Part shown: positions 9,041 to 17,296 of the stretch, piece by piece | Numbering within the stretch: position 1 is the first letter of the stretch | How the letters are laid out: the number at the start of each line of letters is the position of its first letter | Assembly (NCBI GenBank): GCA_964520655.1 | Contig: CAZFNI010000006.1 | Span: 62,001-126,000, forward strand | Direction: 5' to 3' | DNA from: JACQQW01 sp964520655 | GTDB taxonomy: Bacteria; Omnitrophota; Gorgyraeia; Zapsychrales; Fredricksoniimonadaceae | Length of the DNA: 64,000 nt | Made by a program: the position numbers and the translations under genes | The notes under the pieces: generated by a model | Databases searched by the model: none | What the model saw: the letters and a program-made list of their open reading frames with translations, nothing else | What the model was told of the DNA's origin: nothing

Positions 9041-9334
9041 ATGAACAAGGTATTCATGTTCGTGTTAACCGCAGGTTTGATGTTGACGCCGATGATGGTG
9101 CGTGCCCAACAAGCGGCCGGCGATCAGGCCGAGGTCAAAGCTGTTGAAGTCGGCAACAAACTGTGCCCTGTTTCAGGAGAGGAAGTCGGCAAAATGGGTC
9201 CGGCGGTAAAATTGGAACACGAGGGTAAGATCTATAATCTTTGCTGTGCCATGTGCGCGAAAGATTTTAAGAATGATCCCGCGAAGTTCGCTAAAAAAGC
9301 AGAAGATGAGGTGGCTGCGGCTGCGGCCAAGTAA
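9041..9334 (+). CDS. Exported YHS/TRASH-like metal-binding protein
   Basis: 97-aa protein with a signal peptide (about 1-23) and one small Cys-rich domain: LCPVSGEEV (Cys 42), then YNLCCAMCAKDF (Cys 68, 69, 72) and a DPAKF helix. This C..CC..C pattern is typical of YHS/TRASH-type domains that bind soft metals. It follows cusA by 13 bp with a strong GAGGAGG ribosome site, so it is probably a periplasmic metal-binding partner of the pump; that role is inferred from context. The Ala/Lys-rich C terminus is low complexity. Confidence 0.8.
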   Translation: MNKVFMFVLTAGLMLTPMMVRAQQAAGDQAEVKAVEVGNKLCPVSGEEVGKMGPAVKLEHEGKIYNLCCAMCAKDFKNDPAKFAKKAEDEVAAAAAK

Positions 9335-9339
9335 GACGT

Positions 9340-9747
9340 ATGTTCGAACACCTGCATCCAAAACTGGTGCATTTTCCCATTGCCTTGGTCATTACGGCAA
9401 TGATCTTGGATGTGATGGGTTCGATCGTCAAGAAAGATGCATTGCATCACGCCGCCAGGTATGTGTTTAACCTGGCGGCGTTTTTTTCTATCCTTTCACT
9501 ATTCACAGGATTAGCAGAGGCGGATCGCCTGCATTTGAATCATCCTGTCCTTCTCGCGCACCGGTCATATGCTTTTGTTTTGACTGTTTTTTCTGTGATA
9601 TTCTCAGTCGCGTTATTCTTTATTCCTGAGCGTTATAAGCGGCCGATATTCACTATAATGCTGTTGATCTGCACAGTCCTAGTCGTTGCGACTGGACATT
9701 ACGGCGGGCAAATGGTCTATGGTTACGGTATCGGTATTGACGGGTGA
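9340..9747 (+). CDS. DUF2231-like membrane protein
   Basis: 135-aa integral membrane protein with four predicted hydrophobic helices. The N-terminal HPKLVHFPIALV motif is the hallmark of DUF2231-type proteins; the conserved His residues (6, 11, later LAHRSY and TGHYGGQMVYG) could bind heme or metal. The start lies 6 bp after the preceding stop codon with no clear ribosome site, implying translational coupling. Function is unknown in the family. Its place in the metal-export cluster is the only functional hint. Confidence 0.75.
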   Translation: MFEHLHPKLVHFPIALVITAMILDVMGSIVKKDALHHAARYVFNLAAFFSILSLFTGLAEADRLHLNHPVLLAHRSYAFVLTVFSVIFSVALFFIPERYKRPIFTIMLLICTVLVVATGHYGGQMVYGYGIGIDG

Positions 9748-9765
9748 TTTTAGTCGACCTTTATG

Positions 9766-9793
9766 TTGACGGTCTTTTTTTTTGAGGCATAAT
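9766..9793 (+). promoter_or_regulatory. Sigma70-like promoter
   Basis: TTGACG (9766-9771) and CATAAT (9788-9793) with a 16-bp, T-rich spacer, upstream of the small secreted protein at 9836. Leaves a leader of about 35 nt that carries an AAGGGGG ribosome site. Confidence 0.6.
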
Positions 9794-9835
9794 TTATTTC
9801 GTCAGGAGAACACCAAGATCAATAAGGGGGTTAAT

Positions 9836-10120
9836 ATGAAGAATATCATGATTATTATGGCTGCAGCGTTGGTTTGGTCCTCTTCTTTTAGCCCGGCATT
9901 CGCATTGCTTCGGAAAGATTTTGCCGCAGTGGAAGGTCCGGTCATTGCCAAGAACGTTAAAACCAAAGAGATCACTGTTAAGAGCAGCGACGGGTCTCTT
10001 CAAATATTCGCGGCAGATGATAACCAATGGGGCTCGGTGCGTGAGGGGGATAAAGTCTTGATCCTCCACCAAAAGCAAACTAAAGTGATCAGTACATTAG
10101 TTGTGACCCAGCCTAAGTAA
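9836..10120 (+). CDS. Small secreted protein, OB-like
   Basis: 94-aa exported protein. The start at 9836 is chosen because AAGGGGG ends 5 bp upstream and it begins a good signal peptide (about 22 residues ending AFA); an upstream in-frame ATG at 9782 precedes the predicted -10 box and is rejected. The mature part is a small beta-rich domain with alternating strands (GPVIAKNVKTKEITVKSS, VREGDKVLILH), resembling OB-fold or DUF5666-type small periplasmic proteins. No catalytic residues are visible. It is monocistronic with its own promoter at 9766-9793. Function unknown. Confidence 0.7.
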   Translation: MKNIMIIMAAALVWSSSFSPAFALLRKDFAAVEGPVIAKNVKTKEITVKSSDGSLQIFAADDNQWGSVREGDKVLILHQKQTKVISTLVVTQPK

Positions 10121-10159
10121 TGATCCTTATGTTATACAGAAACATAAGAGAGGTGGCGT

Positions 10160-10750
10160 ATGTCCCATGAAATTTTATTGGTTTTTGTGCCAATGTTCTT
10201 TGCGATGGACCCGGTGGGTCTTCTGCCCATTTTTGTGGCATTGACCACGGGCCTGGATAAGTCCGCCAAGGAAAAGATCATTATCCAGTCGCTGGCCACG
10301 GCTTCTCTGGTCGCTGTTGGGTTTATTTTTCTAGGCCGATGGGCATTTGCGCTACTTGGCATCACCATGGGGGATTTCATGGTCGCCGGCGGCTTGATCT
10401 TATGCTGTTTATCCATACTCGACCTGTGCGGACGCAGCAAGACCCCTCAATTTGACGCGGATGATGTCGGTGCCGTGCCGATCGGCACGCCGTTGATCGT
10501 CGGTCCTGCGGTATTGACCATGAGCTTGATCTTAATGCCTCAGTATGGACCTGTGGTGACGCTTGGCGCCGTGTTCATGAATATCTTTATTGTCGGGATC
10601 ATTTTTATATTTTCTGATTTCTTGATCCAGGTGATCGGCAAAAGCGGTTCCATGGCGTTGTCGAAAGTATTATCGCTATTATTAGCCGCGATCGGGATCA
10701 TGATGATCCGTCGCGGTATCCTGGAGATGGTCACGACTGTCCGCAGCTGA
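10160..10750 (+). CDS. MarC/YhgN family integral membrane protein
   Basis: 196 aa with six predicted transmembrane helices, the full length of the MarC (UPF0056) family. Family signature segments are present: FFAMDPVGLLPIFVALT at the N terminus and the matching half GTPLIVGPAVLTMSLIL in the second half. A GAGAGGTGG ribosome site precedes the ATG. The family is often described as putative small-molecule or amino-acid exporters, but no activity is established. The next gene begins 1 bp after its stop codon, so they are probably co-transcribed. Confidence 0.9.
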   Translation: MSHEILLVFVPMFFAMDPVGLLPIFVALTTGLDKSAKEKIIIQSLATASLVAVGFIFLGRWAFALLGITMGDFMVAGGLILCCLSILDLCGRSKTPQFDADDVGAVPIGTPLIVGPAVLTMSLILMPQYGPVVTLGAVFMNIFIVGIIFIFSDFLIQVIGKSGSMALSKVLSLLLAAIGIMMIRRGILEMVTTVRS

Positions 10751-10751
10751 T

Positions 10752-11945
10752 ATGGCACTTAGCATATTCAAACGATATGTGTTCACATTGGTGCTGACCA
10801 TTGCTTCCCTGGCGGTGGTCGGGATGACGCTGGTGTATTTCCTAATCGCGACTCCGCTGGGCGGCAGGCTTTTGGTTAATTATCTGCTCCTGCAATCTGC
10901 TCAGGCGGCCTCCGTCAGCATCGAAACATTCTCGGGCAATCTTAAAGAAGGGCTGACGTTAAAGAATGTGCGGATCATCAACTGGCCGTTGTTCGGGCCG
11001 GAAGCATCTATTTTGGCCCAGCGTGTTGATGTTCGTCTGCCTGTCTTGAATCTGGATAAGATCGAGGTGACCATTTTTAATGCCCGCATGGACCTGCCCA
11101 ACAGCGACCCGTTGCTATTCCATGGGCAGCTAAAGAATGGGATGTTAAGCGGGGACCTGGAAGCCAAAATGTTGGACGTGTCTCCTTTGATGAAGGCATT
11201 TGTTAAGACGGATCTCTATAAACTGGTGCACGGTACAGCGACTTCCGGTAAGATCGATGTGGCGGGGCCAGTTTCAAACCCCACGCTTAAAGGCGGATTT
11301 GTGGCTGATAAGATCACCTATGGAGACAAGGTGGTGCATCAGATATTTGCCAAGGTTGATGTGAATGTGGCGTTTGAAGGTGACAGGTTTGTGATGCACG
11401 GATTGGTCATTTTAGATGGGGGACAGGTAGATGTGGGTAAGAATACCTTTGATCTGATCCCAAGTAAAGTGACTTTCAAGGATAATTTGATCGATCCGGA
11501 TGTGGATCTGCGCTGTACGATCCATAAGGATATTTATGATATTGAGATACGAATCCTGGGAACGATCAAGCATAATAAGATCTCCGCGCGCTGCGATCCA
11601 TATCTTCCCCAGGAGGATGTGTTTATCCTGTTGGGAATGGGCAATTGGGCTCCGTTGACGGGCTCATTGCTCAACTATCAGGAGGATGCGAAGCTGTTCG
11701 GTTTAAAAAGAAAACTTGGTGAGAACCTTAATGTGGGGTATGGTTATGAGGAATCTTCTCAAAACTTGAGGGGGGAATCGAATTCAATGCAGTTTCTGCA
11801 GGGGCAGATGTCCTTGTCTGAAGGGCTGTCCGTGAATGTGGAAAAAACGATCTCCTCCACGCATGAAGGAGACAGGTTCAACAGATTCGACAACCGCAAA
11901 GACAATGAATCCCGTTTGTATTTGAAGTATCGCAATACCTTCTAG
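10752..11945 (+). CDS. TamB-like (DUF490) translocation/assembly protein, short form
   Basis: 397-aa protein with one N-terminal membrane anchor (residues about 9-35) followed by beta-rich repeats. The C-terminal part resembles the TamB/DUF490 domain: 'GGFVADKITYGDKV', 'GQVDVGKNTFDLIPSKVTF', 'CDPYLPQEDVFILL', and a final region ending in Phe with beta-barrel-like strands. TamB and related AsmA-like proteins bridge the periplasm and help outer-membrane protein assembly or phospholipid transport. It is far shorter than enterobacterial TamB (about 1250 aa), which is normal for some phyla. It starts directly after marC. No BamA/TamA partner is in the window. Confidence 0.8.
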   Translation: MALSIFKRYVFTLVLTIASLAVVGMTLVYFLIATPLGGRLLVNYLLLQSAQAASVSIETFSGNLKEGLTLKNVRIINWPLFGPEASILAQRVDVRLPVLNLDKIEVTIFNARMDLPNSDPLLFHGQLKNGMLSGDLEAKMLDVSPLMKAFVKTDLYKLVHGTATSGKIDVAGPVSNPTLKGGFVADKITYGDKVVHQIFAKVDVNVAFEGDRFVMHGLVILDGGQVDVGKNTFDLIPSKVTFKDNLIDPDVDLRCTIHKDIYDIEIRILGTIKHNKISARCDPYLPQEDVFILLGMGNWAPLTGSLLNYQEDAKLFGLKRKLGENLNVGYGYEESSQNLRGESNSMQFLQGQMSLSEGLSVNVEKTISSTHEGDRFNRFDNRKDNESRLYLKYRNTF

Positions 11946-12045
11946 GATCCGCAGTAAAATAGTTTTATTATTCGTTGAGTAAAACCGAACGCTCTGTTAT
12001 CTTAAAATTATTATTTGTTTATCAATCTAACGAAAGGTTATTCCT

Positions 12046-13208
12046 ATGTCTAAAAGGCTCTTGCTTGTGTTTGCTTTGGCAGCGGCAGGTGTTTCTCCGG
12101 CGGTCGCGGGAGAGCTTTTATTGCCCAAAGAACGGGCTGAATTAGCTGAAAAGGGCTTGAGTATTGAGGTGCGCGCTCTGGAGGATTATGTCAGCGTCAT
12201 GAAAGGCGGAACAGTCCATAAAGATACCTGGATGGGGCGTCTTGATGTCGGTGTAGAAGTAGATCTGGAAAAAGCCAATATCGTCAAGGGCGGTTTGGTC
12301 CATGTCGACGTGATGAATGCGCACGGCGGTTTGAAGCCGACCGCGGACATGATCGGCGATCTGCAGACGGTCAGCAATATCGAAGCGCCGCGCACGACGC
12401 GTCTGTATGAAGCGTGGTATCAGCAGGCGTTTGATGAAACGCTGTCCATGAAAGCGGGGCTTTGTATATCAACAGCGCATTTGGCGTGATCCCCAGCATC
12501 TCAGTGAATACAAGCCTTTCGATCTTTCCATTGAACGGCCTGGGGGCGACCGTGAAATATTCTCCCTGCAAGGCATTTGATCTTCTGGCAGGGGTATTTG
12601 ACGGGGATGTCGGTGATCCGGATGAGAATATCCATAACACCAATATCAATTTAAGATTCAAACAATTGTTCACGGTGGTAGAGGGCGCTGCTCATTTTGA
12701 TTTGCCGGCCCAGACCGCTTTGCCGGGGACGATCAAATTAGGCGCCTGGCATAATAGCAGCGATGTCCCGGATGTGGCGGAAGTAGATGACAACGGGGAT
12801 CCGGTCATGCATGATGATAATTATGGTGCTTATGCTCTGTTGGACCAGCAGTTGTTCAAGGAGGCTGATGATCAAGGGTTGTCGTTCGTTTATATTGGCG
12901 GCTTGGCGCCTCAGAAGCGTAATACCGTCCGTTATCAAAATAGTTTTGGTCTAAATTATGCCGGGCTTTTGCCGAGCCGTGATAAGGATGTGGCCGGTAT
13001 CGCTATGACGCAGTCAAAGATCAGCAAGAAGTTGCGCGATGTATCGAGCCAGGATCCGGCGGAATCTACCTACGAGCTGACCTACAGGTTTGAGGTTAAC
13101 GATAATATCCATATTCAACCCGATTTTCAGTATGTGCAACGGCCAAACGCGGATGATAACATCAAGAATGCCAGTGTCTTTATGCTGAGATCTGACATTC
13201 AATTTTAA
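12046..13208 (+). pseudogene. OprB-type carbohydrate porin, broken by deletion/frameshift
   Basis: Two overlapping reading frames together encode one outer-membrane porin. The first (12046-12489) has a signal peptide and the OprB-like start (LYEAWYQQAF...LSMKAGL), then shifts into a nonsense tail. The second frame, open from about 12456 to 13208, resumes with LYINSAFGVIPSIS and continues to a C-terminal Phe. In OprB-family proteins a segment of roughly 15 residues ('D-N-EF...' ) normally separates the 'GL' and 'YINSSFG' parts; it is missing here, so the lesion near 12455-12462 is a small out-of-frame deletion, not a single-base slip. It is either a real pseudogene or a local assembly error. 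A ribosome site (CGAAAGG) precedes 12046. Confidence 0.75.
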
Positions 13209-13218
13209 AGGAAAATGT

Positions 13219-13737
13219 ATGCGTAAATTCATGGGAGTGTTGGTTGCGGGAATGTTGTTAATGGTGCCTTTTAAAGGTTTTGCGGCGGATGATGTGGCTG
13301 TTGTCGGCAAGCAGGTCAAAATGGACTATACGTTGACCGTGGATAATAAAGAGGTGGAAACATCCATAGGCAAAGAGCCTTTGGTTTTTGTTTTGGGCGG
13401 CCAGGCGATCATCCCGGGTTTAGAAAAGGCGATCTTGGGGATGCATACCGGTGAAGAGAAGATGGTGACGGTGGAAGCGGCCGATGCGTACGGTCAGCCG
13501 GATCCCAAAGCGGTCAAGGAATTCCCCAAAACATCCATGCCCAAGGGCTTGGAATTAAAGCCTGGTCTTATCCTGCAGGCCAATGCTCCAGACGGTTCCA
13601 GTTTTCCGTCGGTGATCAAAGAGGTCAAGGACACAACAGTCCTTTTGGATTTCAACCATCCGCTGGCGGGCAAACAATTGCAGTTTAAGATCAAGATCGT
13701 CGCTGTTGAAGCAGCGCCGGTCCAGCCAACGAAATGA
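13219..13737 (+). CDS. Exported FKBP-type peptidyl-prolyl isomerase (SlyD-like)
   Basis: 172 aa. A signal peptide (1-22, ending GFAA) leads into a SlyD-like FKBP domain: VKMDYTLTV, FVLGGQAIIPGLEKAILGM, then an inserted flap (about 85-150) and LDFNHPLAGKQLQFKIKIV. SlyD-type proteins combine prolyl isomerase and chaperone activity; the leader places this one in the periplasm, where it could help fold the many predicted porins. It lacks the His/Cys-rich metal tail of E. coli SlyD. It begins 10 bp after the broken porin gene. Confidence 0.88.
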   Translation: MRKFMGVLVAGMLLMVPFKGFAADDVAVVGKQVKMDYTLTVDNKEVETSIGKEPLVFVLGGQAIIPGLEKAILGMHTGEEKMVTVEAADAYGQPDPKAVKEFPKTSMPKGLELKPGLILQANAPDGSSFPSVIKEVKDTTVLLDFNHPLAGKQLQFKIKIVAVEAAPVQPTK

Positions 13738-13752
13738 TTTAACGAGAATACT

Positions 13753-14190
13753 ATGATCCAGGAGATCCTGCATTCGATCAAGCTTGCTGATATCATGACC
13801 AAACCGGTTGTCACGGTCAGTAGTCAGGATGAATTCCATGTGGTATGGGAAAAGATGGCGGCTCATGATATCCGCCATATCCCGGTTGTTGATCATGCGG
13901 GCACATTAGTTGGTATCATCACCGAGAGGAATTTGTTCAAGATCCATTCTCCACGCAAGCTGGAGGATGGATCTTGGTTCTATGACAAGGATATGCTGGA
14001 TGGTTTTATCCTCACCAAAGTCATGGTCCAGGAGCCGTTTTTTCTAAAACCGCAGAATACGATCCGGGAGGCTATGCAGGTCATAGCCCAGTTCAAATAC
14101 GGATGCATCCCCGTTGTCGATGACAATAAAGTCCCTGTCGGCATCATCACCAGAAATAACATCATTAAGTTCTTCCTCAACCATGCCTGA
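13753..14190 (+). CDS. Tandem CBS-domain protein
   Basis: 145 aa made of one Bateman module: two CBS domains (about 12-70 and 85-143) with the usual IMTKPVVTVS, IRHIPVVDHAGTLVGIIT and GCIPVVDDNKVPVGIITR repeats. Such modules bind adenine nucleotides and usually regulate a partner protein. It has no fused effector domain. Its 3' end overlaps the histidine kinase gene by 8 bp, so the two are translationally coupled; a regulatory link to the phosphate sensor is possible but unproven. Confidence 0.9.
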   Translation: MIQEILHSIKLADIMTKPVVTVSSQDEFHVVWEKMAAHDIRHIPVVDHAGTLVGIITERNLFKIHSPRKLEDGSWFYDKDMLDGFILTKVMVQEPFFLKPQNTIREAMQVIAQFKYGCIPVVDDNKVPVGIITRNNIIKFFLNHA

Positions 14191-15376
14191 TGCCAACGTT
14201 ATTCTAAAAGCTGCAGGTGCTGCCGGCGCTTTGCTGCTGCTGTATTATTTCAGGCGGCAGCGGGAGAAATGCCGATCCCTCGAACGTGCGAATGCGGAAC
14301 TGCAAGAGAAGATCAGCCGTCAAGATAGTCGGTCGTCTGCGGAGCGCAGCGAGCTCAATGTCATCCTCTCCAGCATGGTGGAAGGGGTCTTGGTCATTGG
14401 TCGTGACGAGAAGATCCAGTACATTTCCCCTAATCTTTCCGCCATGTTCGATTTTCGCTCCAAAGAAGTGACGGCCAGGCCGTATTGGGAAATGATCCCT
14501 CATGCACAGGTCATCAGCGCCATCAAGGAGTCGATCGCATCAGCTGGGGCTATCAGCCGGGAGATCACGCTGTTCCAGGTAGAGGATGTTGTTTTTAATA
14601 TCCAGGTCTCCCCAGTGTTGAACAACGGGGCATTGATGGGGGCTGTGGTGGTGTTCCATGACATCAGCGCGTTAAAGAAATTGCTTAAGATGCGTTCTGA
14701 ATTTGTGGCCAATGTCTCGCATGAATTAAAGACCCCCCTGACCTCCATCAAAGGTTACGTGGAGACGTTAAGCGAGCCGGGCGGTATGGACGACAAAGAA
14801 ACTATCCAGAAATTTTTGAAAGTGATCCATAAGCAGACCTTACGGTTAGAAGCGCTAGTCAAAGACCTGTTGACCATATCCTCGATCGAAAGCAAAGAGG
14901 TTGCCATGGATCTGCAGCCCTGCGATGTGGCGGCGCTGGTCAATAATACGGTCAACAGTTTAAAGAATGTGATCGATGCGGCGCGCCATAAGGTTGTGTT
15001 GAATATTGCCCCTCAGTTGCCCATGATCATTGTTGACCGCAGCCGCATGGAGCAGGTTCTGGTCAATTTACTGGAAAATGCTGTCAAGTTCGCGCCTGCT
15101 GGGGGAACCATTGAGATCGCCGTAAAAGAACAAGAGCCTTATGTAGCTATAAGCGTCACCGATTCCGGCATCGGTATCGCCCCGGAACATTTGCCACGAT
15201 TGTTCGAGCGTTTTTACCGGGTGGATAAATCCCGTTCATCTGAACTTGGCGGTACCGGCCTTGGGTTAGCTATCGTTAAACATATTGTTTTAGCCCATCA
15301 AGGCAGGGTGGATGTCAAAAGCAAACCCGGCTCCGGCACCACATTCACCATCTTCCTTCCAGTTTCCAAGAATTAA
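14183..15376 (+). CDS. PhoR-like PAS sensor histidine kinase
   Basis: 397 aa. One N-terminal TM helix (about 6-24), a coiled stretch, a PAS domain (about 58-165), HisKA with phospho-acceptor H180 in SHELKTPLTSIKGY, and a full HATPase_c with N box (LLENAVKFAP), G1 (DSGIGI), F box and G2 (GGTGLGLAIVK). This single-TM + PAS layout is that of PhoR. The start at 14183 (ATG overlapping the CBS stop) gives a sensible N terminus; the frame stays open upstream inside the CBS gene. No PhoB-type regulator lies beside it, but a porin with a PHO-box-like array and the pst-phoU operon follow, so a role in phosphate sensing is likely. Confidence 0.82.
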   Translation: MPDANVILKAAGAAGALLLLYYFRRQREKCRSLERANAELQEKISRQDSRSSAERSELNVILSSMVEGVLVIGRDEKIQYISPNLSAMFDFRSKEVTARPYWEMIPHAQVISAIKESIASAGAISREITLFQVEDVVFNIQVSPVLNNGALMGAVVVFHDISALKKLLKMRSEFVANVSHELKTPLTSIKGYVETLSEPGGMDDKETIQKFLKVIHKQTLRLEALVKDLLTISSIESKEVAMDLQPCDVAALVNNTVNSLKNVIDAARHKVVLNIAPQLPMIIVDRSRMEQVLVNLLENAVKFAPAGGTIEIAVKEQEPYVAISVTDSGIGIAPEHLPRLFERFYRVDKSRSSELGGTGLGLAIVKHIVLAHQGRVDVKSKPGSGTTFTIFLPVSKN

Positions 15377-15400
15377 TTTTCGAAACGGGTCCTGTCACCG

Positions 15401-15575
15401 ATTGCGGATGCTGGTATAAGTTTTTACGGCTCCGGTGGTCTTTTTCCATCGATCTTTTCTAGATGTCCAGTCCCACAACGCACCGACAAAAAGCATCGGT
15501 GCTGTGGGACTGAATCGGCGACGCAGATCGATGGGACCACAGTCGCCTTAAAAAACTTATACCAGCATCCGCAAT
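15401..15575. repeat. Long hairpin element A (nested inverted repeat)
   Basis: Outer arms 15401-15425 and 15551-15575 are perfectly complementary over 25 bp. An imperfect middle stem follows (15446-15454 with 15526-15534), and an inner hairpin pairs 15468-15486 with 15495-15512 around an A-rich loop. It lies 24 bp after the PhoR-like stop codon. The core does not match elements B-D. It could act as a terminator-like RNA structure, a regulatory RNA element or a MITE-like insertion. No ORF is inside. Confidence 0.85.
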
Positions 15576-15620
15576 TATATTACGTTCTATACTCATGATA
15601 TGTAATGACCAGTTAGCCAA

Positions 15621-15792
15621 CCCGCAGGGATACGGGATGTTCTTTCAAAGATGCGAACGTCCCCCACCAGATGCCACCCCATAAATTCATACTTTAACGA
15701 ATAACCCCAAGCGTAGCATTCAACCAACGTGCATCTGTTGTGGGGGCTGGGGGGGTGAGCATCTGGAAAGAAGCATCCCGTGTCCCTGCGGG
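15621..15792. repeat. Long hairpin element B, shared-core family
   Basis: Arms 15621-15646 and 15766-15792 are complementary apart from one mismatch and one bulge. Just inside, CAGATGCCACCCC (15668-15680) pairs with 15751-15765. The inner halves resemble elements C and D: a CCCCC-run followed by ..ATGCCACCC (15661-15680) and GTGCAT..TGTTGTGGGGG (15729-15746). B has the same orientation as D. It sits between element A and the PHO-box-like promoter; no ORF is inside. Confidence 0.8.
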
Positions 15793-15796
15793 GCCC

Positions 15797-15864
15797 TTAA
15801 CATAATCTTAATATTGGCTTTATTTGTCCTTAACACGCGCTGGGTACACTGACAGGGTATAAAA
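15797..15864 (+). promoter_or_regulatory. PHO-box-like array plus -10 box of the porin promoter
   Basis: Four hexamers occur at an exact 11-bp period: TTAACA (15797), TTAATA (15808), TTTATT (15819), TTAACA (15830). PhoB/PhoP boxes in several phyla are 11-bp-spaced direct repeats, TTAACA-like in Firmicutes. A TATAAA box (15858-15863) lies 22 bp after the last repeat, where PhoB-type activators would cover the -35 region; no good -35 hexamer is present. The downstream gene is a porin preceding pst genes, which fits phosphate-starvation control. Inferred from spacing and context. Confidence 0.6.
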
Positions 15865-15889
15865 GATAAAACGTTTAAGGAGAGAAATT

Positions 15890-17143
15890 ATGAAAAAGAT
15901 CCTCGCAGTGCTGTTGATCATGGTGTTTGGAGCGGCAAATTTGAGTTTTGCGGCGCCGGATACCCAGGTGGATGCCTTGATCGCCAAGTTGATCGAGAAG
16001 GGTATTCTGACCAAGGATGAAGCGGATGTGCTTAAAGGCCAGGTCGCCTACGATGCCAAGCAGATCCAGGAAACCAACATGAAAAAAGATCTTCCGGACT
16101 GGGTGCAGAACACCAAGTTGACCGGGGATTTCCGTATCCGTAACCAATACGAGCACCGCAAGAACAATTCCAGCTCACTTAATGGTCGCGACAGGGTGCG
16201 CATGCGCGCGCGTTTAGGTTTAGAAACCAAAGTCAATGATACTTTCAAAATGGCGGTGGGTATTGCCACCGACGGTGGCGCGGCCCGCTCCAATAATTAC
16301 ACTTTTGACAGCAGTTTTGGTAAAGGCAATGTCGTCTTAAATTATGCCTACGGTCAATGGCTGCCGAATTCGGAATGGACATTAACAGCTGGTCAGATGA
16401 AAAATCCGATCTGGGAACCGATGGAATTCTTGTGGGATTCCGACATTACGCCTCAAGGGGCCGCTGTTGAATATAATAAAAAATTAAGCGATTATTTGAC
16501 CTTAAACGTCCTGGGGACGGGATTTGTGGTCAAAGAATTGCCTTTGTCCAACGCTGATCCCTACCTGTGGGTTGGTCAATTGGGTGCCAAAGGTAATTTC
16601 TTCACGGAAAAAGCAGATTACCGTTTGGTCGGGACGTATCAATATCTGCAGAATAATACCAAAGCAACATTTGGTTCATCTGCCAACAATACGATCAGCG
16701 CCAGCAAGTATGTGAACCGCTATAACACGCCGATGGCGTCCGGCGAGATCGGTTTGAATGATCCGTTGGGGGACAATGGGTTCTTATATGTCCCGCGCAT
16801 CGCTGCTTTCGGAGCATTTGCCTATAATCCTCAGCCTAAAGATGAGAACAAGGCCTGGATGGCGGGGGCTTATATAGGGAATTCTAAAGTGGCCAGCAAA
16901 GGCGCCTGGAAAATGACCTGGGCTTATAAATCGCTGGGCAGGGATTCCTGGCTGGATGTTTTGCCGGATTCCGATTTCTACAGCGGCAATACAGACACCA
17001 AAGGTTATGAAGGCATCTTTGAGTACGGTTTAGCAAAGAACATTACTCTTGTGGTGGATTATTATCACACCCAACGGATGTCCTCACTGTCTGCGCCGCA
17101 AGCTGAAAGCATTATTCAGACAGATCTTAACTGGAAATTCTAA
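15890..17143 (+). CDS. Putative outer-membrane porin (probably phosphate-related)
   Basis: 417 aa. A signal peptide (1-21, ending SFAA) is followed by a short helical segment (DALIAKLIEKGILTKDEADVLKG), then a beta-barrel of alternating strands ending in WKF with the terminal Phe expected of Omp85 substrates. The helical segment plus barrel matches the 'putative porin' (PF16930-like) and OprP/OprO-like families. An AAGGAG ribosome site lies 7 bp before the start. Its promoter carries the PHO-box-like array and it precedes pstS by 153 bp, so phosphate or phosphonate uptake across the outer membrane is a reasonable inference; substrate specificity cannot be read from the sequence. Confidence 0.85.
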   Translation: MKKILAVLLIMVFGAANLSFAAPDTQVDALIAKLIEKGILTKDEADVLKGQVAYDAKQIQETNMKKDLPDWVQNTKLTGDFRIRNQYEHRKNNSSSLNGRDRVRMRARLGLETKVNDTFKMAVGIATDGGAARSNNYTFDSSFGKGNVVLNYAYGQWLPNSEWTLTAGQMKNPIWEPMEFLWDSDITPQGAAVEYNKKLSDYLTLNVLGTGFVVKELPLSNADPYLWVGQLGAKGNFFTEKADYRLVGTYQYLQNNTKATFGSSANNTISASKYVNRYNTPMASGEIGLNDPLGDNGFLYVPRIAAFGAFAYNPQPKDENKAWMAGAYIGNSKVASKGAWKMTWAYKSLGRDSWLDVLPDSDFYSGNTDTKGYEGIFEYGLAKNITLVVDYYHTQRMSSLSAPQAESIIQTDLNWKF

Positions 17144-17296
17144 TTTTAAGAACACATTGTTGTTGGCAGGTCAGTATCGGTTTTAATGCGGTCATAAAAG
17201 AAGGGGGGCGTTATTAAACAAGCATAATTAATCGTTGTTGCGTACGAATTTCTGTATAGAATATTCATTAATTCATTTAACCCATAGGGGATAAAT

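Noticed and set aside
14114..14182. Upstream start for the PhoR-like kinase
   Set aside because: The extra residues come from the overlapping CBS gene in another frame and contain no TM or signal; the ATG at 14183 gives a normal N terminus.
17144..17296. PHO-box array upstream of pstS
   Set aside because: TTAA-containing strings occur, but their spacing is 14 bp and irregular rather than 11 bp.
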